Below, in pieces: positions 52,721-61,210 of a DNA stretch of 64,000 nucleotides. The notes beneath the pieces are model-generated. The model was not told the DNA's origin. It searched no databases and saw nothing but the letters and a program-made list of their open reading frames with translations. Position 1 is the stretch's first letter; every line of letters begins with the position of its first letter. This DNA is from Planomicrobium stackebrandtii (lineage in GTDB: Bacteria > Bacillota > Bacilli > Bacillales_A > Planococcaceae): positions 326,329-390,328 of the forward strand of contig NZ_JAUSWB010000005.1 in assembly GCF_030814955.1 (NCBI RefSeq), in the 5' to 3' direction. The translations under genes and the position numbers were made by a program.

Positions 52721-52931
52721 TGTAGTTCCTCCTAGGGTAGCTGATGTGCTTGTCTTCTATTCTAACGCAGATTTCCAAAAGGGAGGGGGACTCTTTTCCT
52801 CTGTGAAGCGGAAAATTTCTGTTATTAAAATTTTGGAATGGTAAAATAAGTATATGAACTAGTCGGTAAAAGTAAGTTGACGAAAATAAGACTAAAGTTG
52901 CCAAGGCTGAAACTTAGAGAGGAAGAGAAAA

Positions 52932-53201
52932 ATGGAGAAGAAAAAAATTGGCATTTCTTACATCTATATGATAGTTGCTGCAATAGGCATGCTCTTACTG
53001 GCATTTGGACTTCTAGGATATATATCGCTTGTCGAAAGTTCGACTACGACAAATTTCTTATTAACTTTTGCTGGTTTTTTGATACTAGTCCATTACATAT
53101 ATCATTTAGAAAAAAAGACTGGCGTTAGTAATAAATTGATTTGGATTAAATCTGGTCTACTGATCCTTTCTCTACTTATTTTCACATATTCCTTTTACTA
53201 A
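52932..53201 (+). CDS. Hypothetical three-helix membrane protein
   Basis: 89 residues: MEKKKIGISYIYMIVAAIGM begins the first helix, a second lies near 40-57, and a third at the C-terminus. GAGGAAGAG precedes the ATG. The family is not recognised. Confidence 0.5.
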   Translation: MEKKKIGISYIYMIVAAIGMLLLAFGLLGYISLVESSTTTNFLLTFAGFLILVHYIYHLEKKTGVSNKLIWIKSGLLILSLLIFTYSFY

Positions 53202-53708
53202 AACTTGAATGTAATTTAAATGCAGTTGAGAGCGTGTAAAATATCTGGTGTAAATGAATAAATAGAAAAAGAAGACCTTTTATTGCAAAAATAAGTCACC
53301 ACAATCAATTTACCGAAAAGAGGCCATCCCTATAACTCAGTTTACAACAGATTTCATGGAAGTTTTTGTAAACACTTGGAACCTGCTATCAATACTCTTC
53401 TTGTTAAGGAGATGACCGATTTTCGGATTACGAGAAATCACAGTGACACCAAAATGGCAGTTTTATTTGGGAATAACGCCTAAAAGGTTTGAAAGAGGGC
53501 GGGACGAGGAAATGCATTTGTTTGTCTCTGTCCACGCAAAAATATGTACAGAAAAAAATTAGCGTTCCTAGATGCCAAATATGAAATGTACTGGGATATA
53601 TCTCTTGAATATCATTGATTTTGAGCGATTTATATTTTAAAAATTCATACAAACAACTGGGAGAAGAAAACGGTTATTGTGTGTTCTTCAAGATAAGGAG
53701 CGAAAACT
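53202..53708. other. 507-bp AT-rich interval, no gene seen
   Basis: Only short open frames without ribosome sites occur. No terminator, riboswitch or repeat was recognised. A weak site for the alpha/beta hydrolase lies at its right end. Confidence 0.35.
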
Positions 53709-54602
53709 ATGAACCAGTTTATCACCATCAATGATCGAAAAATGGAAGTAGTGCAAAAAGGAAAAAATGGAGTACCTATCTTTATTTTACCGGGAATGGG
53801 CTGTTCGTTTGAGGAATGGTTTGAAGTGACCGAAGCGCTGAGTAAAACGAATAAAATTATTATGTTCCACCGTCCAGGATCAGGAGAAAGTGAAATAGGA
53901 GAAGAAGAACGCACGACAACGGCTAATGCTGAAGAGATGAAGCAACTAATGGAGAGGTTAGAAATAGTAGATCCAGTCATTCTGGTCGGACATTCTTATG
54001 GGGGCTTATGCGCACAGCATTTTTCAAAACTCTATCCTGAAAAAGTAAAAGCATTGCTCTTAATTGATTCTACATCTGAGGACTTGGAAAGACTGGATGA
54101 GCTTGAACTTCCTGGGCTAATGGGAAATTCATCTAACAAAAATTGGCGAGAGGATTTTCAAAACTATGCAAGTATGACCGAAGAAGAACTCAGAGAAATT
54201 ATTCATTCCCAATTAACCGAAAACCAGAAAAAGCTGCCTTCACATATACAAAAGCAATTAATCCAGTTTCGGCAAAAGCCAAACTTGTACAAAGCAATGA
54301 TATCTGAATTCGTAAACTATAAAATAGATGCAAAAACGATAAAAAACCTGGGTATGCTAGGCGATACTCCACTAGTCGCTATCGGCCGCGACAAAGACTA
54401 TGTAATTCAAGAAGGTATCAGCAGAGGTTTGCCTGAATCGGAACTGTTGATGTTAGAAAACATGTGGCAGCAATTAATACTCGAACAAGGAAAGCTTTCG
54501 AAAAAAAGTACAGTTAAGTTTGCAAAGAGCGCAGGACATTCGATACATTTGGATCGGCCGGATTTTATCATATCGACTTTAAACGAATTAACAGAAGGCT
54601 AA
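53709..54602 (+). CDS. Alpha/beta hydrolase
   Basis: 297 residues. The oxyanion region is ILPGMGCSFEEW. The nucleophile Ser96 is in GHSYGG, an acidic residue lies in the strand after LLAL or in GRDKDY, and His is in SAGHSIHLDRPD near the C-terminus. These form the classical triad of esterases and lipases. AAGGAGC precedes the ATG. The substrate is unknown. A perfect terminator follows. Confidence 0.88.
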   Translation: MNQFITINDRKMEVVQKGKNGVPIFILPGMGCSFEEWFEVTEALSKTNKIIMFHRPGSGESEIGEEERTTTANAEEMKQLMERLEIVDPVILVGHSYGGLCAQHFSKLYPEKVKALLLIDSTSEDLERLDELELPGLMGNSSNKNWREDFQNYASMTEEELREIIHSQLTENQKKLPSHIQKQLIQFRQKPNLYKAMISEFVNYKIDAKTIKNLGMLGDTPLVAIGRDKDYVIQEGISRGLPESELLMLENMWQQLILEQGKLSKKSTVKFAKSAGHSIHLDRPDFIISTLNELTEG

Positions 54603-54626
54603 ATTTCAAATAGCTTGCAAGTAACT

Positions 54627-54667
54627 AAAAACACAGTAAGCTTCGCGAAGAAGCTTACTGTGTTTTT
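54627..54667 (+). terminator. Terminator after alpha/beta hydrolase gene
   Basis: AAAACACAGTAAGCTTC and GAAGCTTACTGTGTTTT form a perfect 17-bp stem with a 5-nt loop. Confidence 0.92.
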
Positions 54668-54799
54668 ACAGCTTGTTAAGAAACTTAAGTTAAACTCAAC
54701 CAACGCCGGGCTATTCAGGAATATTTTCAAACACATCTGTTTTTTAGGTCTTCTTGCTAAGCAAGAGGGCCATTTCCTTGATATTTCGAGTGGCCGGAG

Positions 54800-55468
54800 T
54801 CAGTCGAAATCTTTTTTCTCCCATTCATCATCTGGAATTTCCAGGTCTTCACCGGAAAAGCGCTCTTCCTGAAACGGATCGCCATTCATGTGGAACCCAT
54901 TTTGTTCCCAGAAGCCGGGTTGGTTTTCATCGATAAATTCGATGCCGCGGACCCATTTGACGCTTTTCCAAAAATACAGATGGGGCACCACGAATCGGAG
55001 TGGGTAGCCATGCTTGGCAGTTAATGGCTCACCGTCAAGTGAGTGGGCAAGCAGTACATCCTCGCGGTCAAGGTCTGACAGAGCGACATTGGTCGTGTAG
55101 TCATAGTCGCCATGCAGCATGACGTAGCCGCTTTTAGGCGTGACGCCCAATTCTTTCATCAAGTCGATAAAGCGGACGCCCGTAAACGTATTGTCGAAGC
55201 GGGACCAGCGCGTCACGCAGTGGATGTCGCGGGTCACGGTTGTTTGCGGCAACTTCAATAGATCGTCGTAATGCAGGGTGATTTCTTTGTCGACCTGCCC
55301 GAAGATTTTCAGTGTCCAAGTCGCCATATCGTATTCCGGAACATCGCCTTCGTGCAGGACAGGAAAGCGCTCAGTGAGGACTTGCCCAGGCGGCAGGCGC
55401 TCGGCCAGAGCGGGATCTACTACAGGGACCCGTGTTCGTTTAATGCGTTCGGCTTTGCTCAACTTCAT
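54800..55468 (-). CDS. YuiH-type sulfite-oxidase-family molybdoenzyme
   Basis: 222 residues of the oxidoreductase molybdopterin-binding fold. Cys84 in DIHCVTRWSR is the molybdenum ligand; the later segments KHGYPLRFVVPHLYFWKSVKWV are family hallmarks. It lacks a Tat or Sec signal peptide and the dimerisation/haem domains of true sulfite oxidases, so it should be cytoplasmic and single-domain. The substrate (sulfite, a sulfoxide or other) is unknown. The transcript carries a SAM-I riboswitch. Divergent neighbours supply molybdate and cofactor, which supports the assignment. Confidence 0.9.
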   Translation of the reverse strand: MKLSKAERIKRTRVPVVDPALAERLPPGQVLTERFPVLHEGDVPEYDMATWTLKIFGQVDKEITLHYDDLLKLPQTTVTRDIHCVTRWSRFDNTFTGVRFIDLMKELGVTPKSGYVMLHGDYDYTTNVALSDLDREDVLLAHSLDGEPLTAKHGYPLRFVVPHLYFWKSVKWVRGIEFIDENQPGFWEQNGFHMNGDPFQEERFSGEDLEIPDDEWEKKDFD

Positions 55469-55493
55469 GCGATCACTCCCTAAAATTAATAAA

Positions 55494-55519
55494 ACTCTTC
55501 CATTGAAAAGTGGAAGAGT
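55494..55519 (-). terminator. Riboswitch expression-platform terminator
   Basis: On the minus strand ACTCTTCCA, an 8-nt loop and TGGAAGAGT are followed by TTTTATT. The preceding GAGGAAGAG at the 3' end of the aptamer can pair with its left arm as an antiterminator. Confidence 0.85.
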
Positions 55520-55545
55520 GGTTGTCTGTCGGCAAAATTCTCTTC

Positions 55546-55654
55546 CTCATCTATCAGAACTCTGCGGTTCTGTTGGATTTGGCACCATTCCAGTTAGTGA
55601 ACTGGCGGTTGCCGGGCGTCGTCGGGCCATTCCCTCTGCCTCTCTTGATAAGGG
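55546..55654 (-). promoter_or_regulatory. SAM-I (S-box) riboswitch aptamer
   Basis: Read on the minus strand: CTTATCAAGAGAGG, then GAGGGAATGGCCCGACGACG, CCCGGCAACC, GGTGCCAAATCC and finally TGATAGATGAG. These are the conserved S-box blocks in order; P1 forms from CTTATC (55647-55652) and GATGAG (55546-55551). A terminator follows at 55494-55519. It should turn off the downstream molybdoenzyme gene when S-adenosylmethionine is plentiful. Confidence 0.93.
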
Positions 55655-55684
55655 TGATGCAGTATTTAATTTTTTGCTTGCCTC

Positions 55685-55713
55685 ATTTTACCTAATCTCT
55701 TCCTTTCTTACAA
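55685..55713 (-). promoter_or_regulatory. Promoter of the riboswitch transcript
   Basis: On the minus strand TTGTAA (55708-55713), a 17-bp spacer and TAAAAT (55685-55690) lie just upstream of the S-box. Confidence 0.65.
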
Positions 55714-55825
55714 GATTATTCGGAAAATTATTCAGCTTCTCTCCCGCTGGCGTTATACTGGAAGTACGTGGAGAAATTGCCCAGAAAGAGAGATCTCTGC
55801 TTCAAACGAATAAGGAGTCCTTTAA

Positions 55826-56593
55826 ATGAAAAAAATGATCGGTCTTATAAGTATTGTGCTCATGTGCGGCTGCAGCAATACATCAGCAGATGACGGGGAA
55901 CTGTTGGTTTCAACTGCCTCCAGCCTGACGGAAGCGATGGGGAAGATGGAAGAGGAATTTCAAAAGGTAGAACCGGATATTGAACTGAGCTTTAACTACG
56001 GATCATCAAGCAAACTGCGCAGCCAAATCGAGCAGGGGGCGCCAGCTGATTTATTTTTGTCTGCCAGTGAAAAAGATATGGATTTACTTCGGTCCCAACA
56101 GCTTATCGAATCAGAAAGCGTAATGCCTTTCGCTGAAAATCGCCTGGTCCTGGCTTCGCTCGAAGAGTTTCCGGAAACAGCTGATTTTGCGGAAACATTA
56201 ATGAATACAGAAGAAACCATTGCAGTCGGAGAACCTGACAGTGTACCGCTTGGAGATTATACGAAGCAGGCGCTGGCCAGCCAAGATTTGTGGGAACTGC
56301 TTGAAGGCCGCCTTATCTATGCTAAAGATGCACGGCAAGTTGTAACTTATATCGAAAGCGGAAATGCCGAACTGGGCATCATCTATTCCTCCGATGCTGC
56401 TATTTCCCGGGAAATAAGGGGGACGCTTGAAATGCCAGGGCAGACGGATCCTGTCGTCTATCCTGGAGCTGTCGTAGGGGCTTCACAAAAACAGCCCGCA
56501 GCAGAAGCATTTTTGGATTTTGTCACCGGTCCAAAAGGGCAGGCTATTCTTGAAGAATACGGCTTTTTAGGGCCAAGTGGAGAAAACAAATGA
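55826..56593 (+). CDS. modA: Molybdate ABC transporter substrate-binding lipoprotein
   Basis: 255 residues. The N-terminal signal ends in a lipobox with Cys16 (LMCGC), then STASSLTEAMGKMEEEF, SSKLRSQIEQGAPADLFLSAS, VGEPDSVPLGDY and YPGAVVGAS, all ModA/PBP type II hallmarks. It binds molybdate or tungstate outside the membrane and delivers it to ModB. It overlaps modB by 4 bp. Its start is divergent from the riboswitch-controlled molybdoenzyme. Confidence 0.95.
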   Translation: MKKMIGLISIVLMCGCSNTSADDGELLVSTASSLTEAMGKMEEEFQKVEPDIELSFNYGSSSKLRSQIEQGAPADLFLSASEKDMDLLRSQQLIESESVMPFAENRLVLASLEEFPETADFAETLMNTEETIAVGEPDSVPLGDYTKQALASQDLWELLEGRLIYAKDARQVVTYIESGNAELGIIYSSDAAISREIRGTLEMPGQTDPVVYPGAVVGASQKQPAAEAFLDFVTGPKGQAILEEYGFLGPSGENK

Positions 56594-57273
56594 TGCCATA
56601 TGATCTTTCTCCGCTTTGGCTGTCGCTGAGAGTCGCAGTTATTTCCACTTTTTTTGTATTTTTGGTCAGCCTGGCGCTGGCGCGATTGATGAACAGGCGC
56701 GACTTTTTCGGCAAAAGCTTTGTGGAAGCCTTGATTTTGCTGCCGTTGGTTTTGCCTCCGACAGTCATCGGATTCGGTTTGATCGTATTGTTCGGCGTCA
56801 ATGGTCCACTTGGCATCTTATTGGAGCAGTGGTTTGGGTTTCGCGTAGTTTTCACCTGGATTGGTGCGGCCATCGCTTCATTTGTCGTTTCTTTGCCGCT
56901 GATGTATCAAAGCGTTCTTGCTGCGTATGAAAAAGTGGATCCGCGTTGGGAGAACGTGGCACGGACGATGGGAGTCTCCGAATGGCGCATTTTTCGGACC
57001 ATCACGTTTCCACTGGCCTGGTCGGGAATTCTCGCAGGTCTAATTCTAGCTTTCGCGCGTGGCATCGGTGAATTTGGTGCAACATTAATGATTGCCGGCT
57101 ATATTCCTGGCGTGACGGAAACGGTGCCGTTGGCGATTTATTTTGCCTATGAAGCAGGAGATATGGAAAAAGCCTTGTTTTGGGTAGTGATTATTTCCTC
57201 GCTTGGAGTGGCTGCCATCACCTGGGTCAACTACTGGCGCAAAAAAACTGCTATACGAATCGGGAGGGAGTGA
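56590..57273 (+). CDS. modB: Molybdate ABC transporter permease
   Basis: 227 residues with five membrane helices. The EAA-type coupling motif is ENVARTMGVSEWRIFRTITFPLAW (about 117-140), and the ModB-typical ARGIGEFGATLMIAGYIPG follows. It starts within the ATGA shared with the modA stop, so translation is coupled. modC follows after 4 bp. Confidence 0.95.
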   Translation: MMPYDLSPLWLSLRVAVISTFFVFLVSLALARLMNRRDFFGKSFVEALILLPLVLPPTVIGFGLIVLFGVNGPLGILLEQWFGFRVVFTWIGAAIASFVVSLPLMYQSVLAAYEKVDPRWENVARTMGVSEWRIFRTITFPLAWSGILAGLILAFARGIGEFGATLMIAGYIPGVTETVPLAIYFAYEAGDMEKALFWVVIISSLGVAAITWVNYWRKKTAIRIGRE

Positions 57274-57277
57274 GCCC

Positions 57278-57916
57278 ATGCTTTTAGTGGATTTTCAAAA
57301 ACAACTGGACCATTTCAGTTTGGAGATGCAATTTGAGCTGGACCGGGAGATCCTGGCACTGGTTGGCTCTTCCGGTTCGGGCAAAACCACGCTGCTGAAT
57401 TGCCTGGCAGGCATCGTCCACCCGGATGTTGGTACGATTTCCTTAAACGGCCAAGAGTTTTTCAGCGGAGGACAAAAGCCGCTGAAGATCCAAAAAAGGA
57501 AAGTCGGCTATTTGTTTCAGGACTACGCATTGTTTCCGCATTTGAGCGTCGAACAAAACATATTGTATGCGCTGTCCCGGGGGACTGATGTTTCGCATAT
57601 TACCGAACTGACAAAAATTCTTGGCATCACCGGCTTGCTTGGCAAATACCCGCATCAGATTTCAGGAGGGGAGAAACAGCGTGTCGCATTGACGCGTGCA
57701 ATGGCTGTCCAGCCGGATATCCTGTTGCTTGATGAACCTTTTTCAGCATTGGACGACGCCAATCGCGACCGTTGCCAGGACGAATTGCTGCGGATTCACG
57801 AGAAATGGCAAATCCCGATCATCTTTGTGACCCACCGAATTGCGGATGCCGAAAAGCTGGCAGACCGAATCTTGCGTATTGAAAAAGGACAGATGACTGA
57901 ACAAACGGTATATTAA
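57278..57916 (+). CDS. modC: Molybdate ABC transporter ATPase, short form
   Basis: 212 residues. Walker A is GSSGSGKTT at 30-38, the signature is ISGGEKQRVAL, and Walker B is LLLDEPFSALD, with the switch His in VTHR. It has the ATPase core only and lacks the C-terminal TOBE/MOP domain of typical ModC (about 350 residues), so molybdate-dependent trans-inhibition through that domain is absent. GGGAGGGAG precedes the ATG. Position after modAB defines the role. Confidence 0.9.
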   Translation: MLLVDFQKQLDHFSLEMQFELDREILALVGSSGSGKTTLLNCLAGIVHPDVGTISLNGQEFFSGGQKPLKIQKRKVGYLFQDYALFPHLSVEQNILYALSRGTDVSHITELTKILGITGLLGKYPHQISGGEKQRVALTRAMAVQPDILLLDEPFSALDDANRDRCQDELLRIHEKWQIPIIFVTHRIADAEKLADRILRIEKGQMTEQTVY

Positions 57917-58005
57917 TGCTGCCTGCAGTTTTGGAGTGCCAATGGTAAACTTAATGAAATGAAGAAAAGGCTTGAGAAATCAAGCGATAGAAAGTGGGAA
58001 TCAAC

Positions 58006-59025
58006 GTGGATGAACGCTATTCAAGGCAAGTCCTATTCAAGCCGCTTGGACAAACCGGTCAAGAAAAGCTGGCTTTATCGACTGTCACGATTATCGGCTG
58101 CGGAGCGTTGGGTTCGGCAATCGCCGAAACGCTGACGCGTGCCGGTGTCGGAACCATACACTTGGTCGACCGCGATTATGTAGAGCTGTCGAATTTGCAG
58201 CGCCAGCAGCTTTTCACTGAAACGGATGCCCAGCAAATGCTGCCGAAAGTGGCTGCGGCGGAGCAAAGGCTGAAAGCCATTCGCAGTGATCTGCGTTTGT
58301 TCACTTATTTGGAGCACTTGGATGCAGCAGGGGTGGAAAAACTGGCAGCCATAAGCGACTTGATCGTTGATGCCACTGACAATTTTGAAACCCGGCTGTT
58401 GATCAATGATGCTTCAGTCAAATATGGCGTACCTTGGATTTATGGCGCTTGTGTTGGCAGTTCGGGAGTGGTTTTTCCATTTATACCGGGGGAAAGTTCC
58501 TGTTTCCGCTGCCTGCTGCCGGTACTTCCGGCAATCAACGAAACTTGCGATACGGTCGGCATCATCTCACCAGCGGTCCAGGTAACCGCTGCGCTTCAAT
58601 GTACGGAAGCGTTAAAATGGCTGAGCGGCAACCATGAAGCGATGCGGAAAAAAATCCATCATTTTAACTTATGGGACAACAGCCAGCTGGATATCGGCGT
58701 TTCACGCATCAAAGATCCTCATTGTAAAACATGTGGACCGGATGCCGTATTTCCATCGCTTAACGAAACAGGCGTGAGTTCTTATGCGGTTTTGTGCGGG
58801 CGTGATGCAGTGCAGATTTTGCCTGATCCCAACCGGCCCATCACATTGGATGATGCTGAAAAAGTCGGCAACCAGCTGGAAGCTGGAGTAAAGCGGACAC
58901 CTTATTTTGTCGAACTGAAAGTGTTCCATCACCGCATGGTATTGTTCGGTAATGGCCGATTGCTGATTCACGGCGTCCACAATGTGGCAGAAGGCCGGAA
59001 ATTGTACCATCAAGTATTTGGGTAA
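58006..59025 (+). CDS. moeB: MoeB/ThiF-type adenylyltransferase
   Basis: 339 residues from GTG at 58006 (MDERYSRQVLF after GTG decoding). ATP motif GCGALGS is at 31-37, and VDRDYVELSNLQRQQLF and zinc Cys pairs CFRC and CKTC are present. It would adenylate the C-terminus of MoaD (or ThiS). The ~90-residue C-terminal part resembles a rhodanese-like domain. It follows modC after 89 bp. Because the locus is molybdenum-related, MoeB is preferred to ThiF. Confidence 0.88.
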   Translation: MDERYSRQVLFKPLGQTGQEKLALSTVTIIGCGALGSAIAETLTRAGVGTIHLVDRDYVELSNLQRQQLFTETDAQQMLPKVAAAEQRLKAIRSDLRLFTYLEHLDAAGVEKLAAISDLIVDATDNFETRLLINDASVKYGVPWIYGACVGSSGVVFPFIPGESSCFRCLLPVLPAINETCDTVGIISPAVQVTAALQCTEALKWLSGNHEAMRKKIHHFNLWDNSQLDIGVSRIKDPHCKTCGPDAVFPSLNETGVSSYAVLCGRDAVQILPDPNRPITLDDAEKVGNQLEAGVKRTPYFVELKVFHHRMVLFGNGRLLIHGVHNVAEGRKLYHQVFG

Positions 59026-59043
59026 TGAGGAAGGGGGATTTGT

Positions 59044-59559
59044 ATGTCGGAATCGTTCCAAACGGATCATCAGGTGCGCATGGCGGTATTGACCATCAGT
59101 GATACTCGGACACAGGAAACGGATACCGGAGGCAAGCTCGTGCAGCAGTTAGCTTTGGACAAGGGACTGGAGCTCGTGGATTATGCTATTGTATCAGATG
59201 ACGTAGCGGCTATCCGGGTCATCCTATCCGACTGGCTGGAGAAGGATGAAATCGATGTGATTGTCACAACCGGCGGAACGGGGATTGCGAAGCGCGATGT
59301 CACGCTGGAAGCAGTCGAACCGTTTTTCGAAAAGGAAATTGACGGGTTTGGAGAGCTATTCCGTTACGTTAGCTTTACGGAAGACGTTGGTACGAAGGCA
59401 CTCTTAAGCCGTGCAGCGGCGGGCGCAGCCAATGACAAAGCCATTTTTGTCCTGCCGGGTTCCCGGGGAGCCGTGAAATTGGCAATGGAGCGGTTAATCT
59501 TGCCGGAAATCCAGCACATCTACTTTGAATTGACCAAACATCGTGAGCCGCGTGGATAG
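59044..59559 (+). CDS. Molybdopterin biosynthesis MoaB/MogA family protein
   Basis: 171 residues. The MPT-binding motif TTGGTGIAKRDVTLEAV and LPGSRGAVKLAM are conserved. MoaB/MogA adenylate molybdopterin before molybdenum insertion. GAGGAAGGGGG precedes the ATG, 18 bp after moeB. A terminator closes the unit. Whether it is MoaB or MogA cannot be settled by eye. Confidence 0.92.
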   Translation: MSESFQTDHQVRMAVLTISDTRTQETDTGGKLVQQLALDKGLELVDYAIVSDDVAAIRVILSDWLEKDEIDVIVTTGGTGIAKRDVTLEAVEPFFEKEIDGFGELFRYVSFTEDVGTKALLSRAAAGAANDKAIFVLPGSRGAVKLAMERLILPEIQHIYFELTKHREPRG

Positions 59560-59593
59560 TCAGTTGACAAGAAAAATGACCAAGCAAATATCG

Positions 59594-59641
59594 AAAGCCT
59601 ATGGATCCGTCAGTAACGTGACAGATTCATAGGCTTTTTTT
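59594..59641 (+). terminator. Terminator of the mod-moe unit
   Basis: AAAGCCTATG and CATAGGCTTT form a stem that continues through GATCCGTCA/TGACAGATTC with an internal mismatch, followed by a T-run. Confidence 0.85.
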
Positions 59642-59664
59642 CTAGCTGATTAAAGGAGGTGCGA

Positions 59665-60153
59665 TTACTTTCGCAGATAGTCGCCTGATTTTCCGCCAGT
59701 TTTCTGAAGCAGCATCGTCGGACCGATAACCATTTCTTTGCCGGCGGCTTTGCACATATCATAGATCGTTAATGCTGCAGCAGAAGCGGCTGTAAGAGCT
59801 TCCATCTCGACACCTGTCGGCCCTTTCGTTTTGACTTCAGCTGTCAGCAGCACTTCATAATGATTGGCATCTTCATCGACATTCCATTGGAATTCGATAT
59901 CGACACCGCTGAGTGCCAAGGGATGGCACATCGGGATAATCTGAGCCGTATTTTTGGCGGCCATGATGCCGGCTACCTGGGCAACGGCAAAAACATCCCC
60001 TTTTTTATTGGTGCCTTCCTTGATCTGCTGGTAAATCGCTTTGTTCAGCAGAACGGATGTAGTGGAGCGGGCTGTGCGGACGCTGTCTTTCTTATCGGAG
60101 ACGTCGACCATTTTGGCGCGCCCCTGGGCATTGAAATGAGTCAGTTCTGACAA
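59665..60153 (-). CDS. moaC: Cyclic pyranopterin monophosphate synthase
   Basis: 162 residues. The MoaC motif [14 protein letters not shown] and the later [26 protein letters not shown] are characteristic. It converts the MoaA product to cyclic pyranopterin monophosphate, the first stable intermediate of molybdopterin synthesis. A TTG at 60153 with AAAGG upstream is the best start; the ATG at 60162 directly abuts the site. It converges on the moaB/mogA gene. moaA, moaD, moaE, moeA and mobA are not in the window. Confidence 0.93.
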   Translation of the reverse strand: MSELTHFNAQGRAKMVDVSDKKDSVRTARSTTSVLLNKAIYQQIKEGTNKKGDVFAVAQVAGIMAAKNTAQIIPMCHPLALSGVDIEFQWNVDEDANHYEVLLTAEVKTKGPTGVEMEALTAASAAALTIYDMCKAAGKEMVIGPTMLLQKTGGKSGDYLRK

Positions 60154-60213
60154 CAGAATCATCCTTTCAGTAGTGGATGTTTTCAGTATAGCATGGCTGG
60201 AAGAAATCCTTTT

Positions 60214-61073
60214 TCAAACATTTAAGAACTTTTGCAGCTCCTTATAGGTTTCCTCAGGCGCTTCTTCCGCAAGGTAATGGCCGCAGTCGATTCCGAGGCC
60301 TCTCACGTCATCTGCCCAGTCTTTCCAAACATCCAGCACCTCATACCAATTTGGCAAAGACCCTTTTTCACCCCAAAGGACAAGGACAGGGCAAGCGATT
60401 TTTATGATTCCCCGGTCGGATTCATCCAATTCAAAATCGATTGTTGCTGCGGCCCGGTAATCCTCGCACATGGCATGGATTGTTCCGGGGTTGTGGATGC
60501 CGCGCCAATATTCCGCGAGCGCTTCCGGATGGAACAGGTGGCGCGTACCTTGAAAATAGAAATTGTCGGGGTTTTCTCCAATTACCCGTTCCGGAAAGTC
60601 GAAAGGCTGAGCAAGGAAGAACCAATGCCAATATCCCATGGCGAAATCTTGATCAGCCCTTCTGAATGTTTCTCCGGTTGGTATGATGTCCATGACCACT
60701 AACTTTTCTACTGCTGCCGGAAAGTCGAGAGCCAGTCGATAAGCGCAGCGTGCTCCGCGATCATGTCCGATGACTGTGAATCGGGAAAATCCAAGCTGTT
60801 TCATGACCTCTATCTGGTCTCTCGCCATCGCCCGTTTGGAATACGTTGAATGGTCATGGGCTGATTCTGGCTTAGAGCTGTCCCCATATCCCCGCAGGTC
60901 CGGCATCACGACAGTATAATTTTTGCCAGCCGTGGAGCCAGCTCATGCCACATGGTATGGGTTTGCGGGTGGCCATGGAGCAAAAGCAGTGGAGGACCCT
61001 CTCCCCCGAAGCGTAAAAAAATTTCCGCTTCACCGGTGTTGATGACGCTAGTCTGAAAATCCCTGAGCAGCAT
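60214..61073 (-). pseudogene. Haloacetate-dehalogenase-like alpha/beta hydrolase, frameshifted
   Basis: An ATG at 61073 with GGAGAGAG opens [15 protein letters not shown]...[23 protein letters not shown], then meets a stop. From 60909 another frame continues MPDLRGYGDS... to 60214, with nucleophile Asp in GHDRGAR and His in CGHYLAEE. One missing A in a run of five (60920-60924 on the plus strand) joins them: an extra A restores [16 protein letters not shown]. Intact relatives are fluoroacetate/haloacetate dehalogenases or epoxide hydrolases of about 290 residues. It is either a recent inactivation or a homopolymer sequencing error. Confidence 0.85.
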
Positions 61074-61210
61074 ATTCTCTCTCCTATCTTTTTATATTAC
61101 TGATTCCCTGAAAAAGACTTTTTGAACCCCTTTGGAAAATACGTTTTTGATAAAAGGAAAGGGGTACTTAGTAAGAAATAAAGACAGTTTCAATGATGGG
61201 AGGAATACCA

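Noticed and set aside
53428..53652. 74-codon minus-strand frame
   Set aside because: No ribosome site, Cys/His/Phe-rich composition and no family resemblance; probably chance.
54750..54775. Terminator of the YuiH-type gene at the CTTGCT/AGCAAG palindrome
   Set aside because: The short palindrome is not followed by a T-run on the minus strand.
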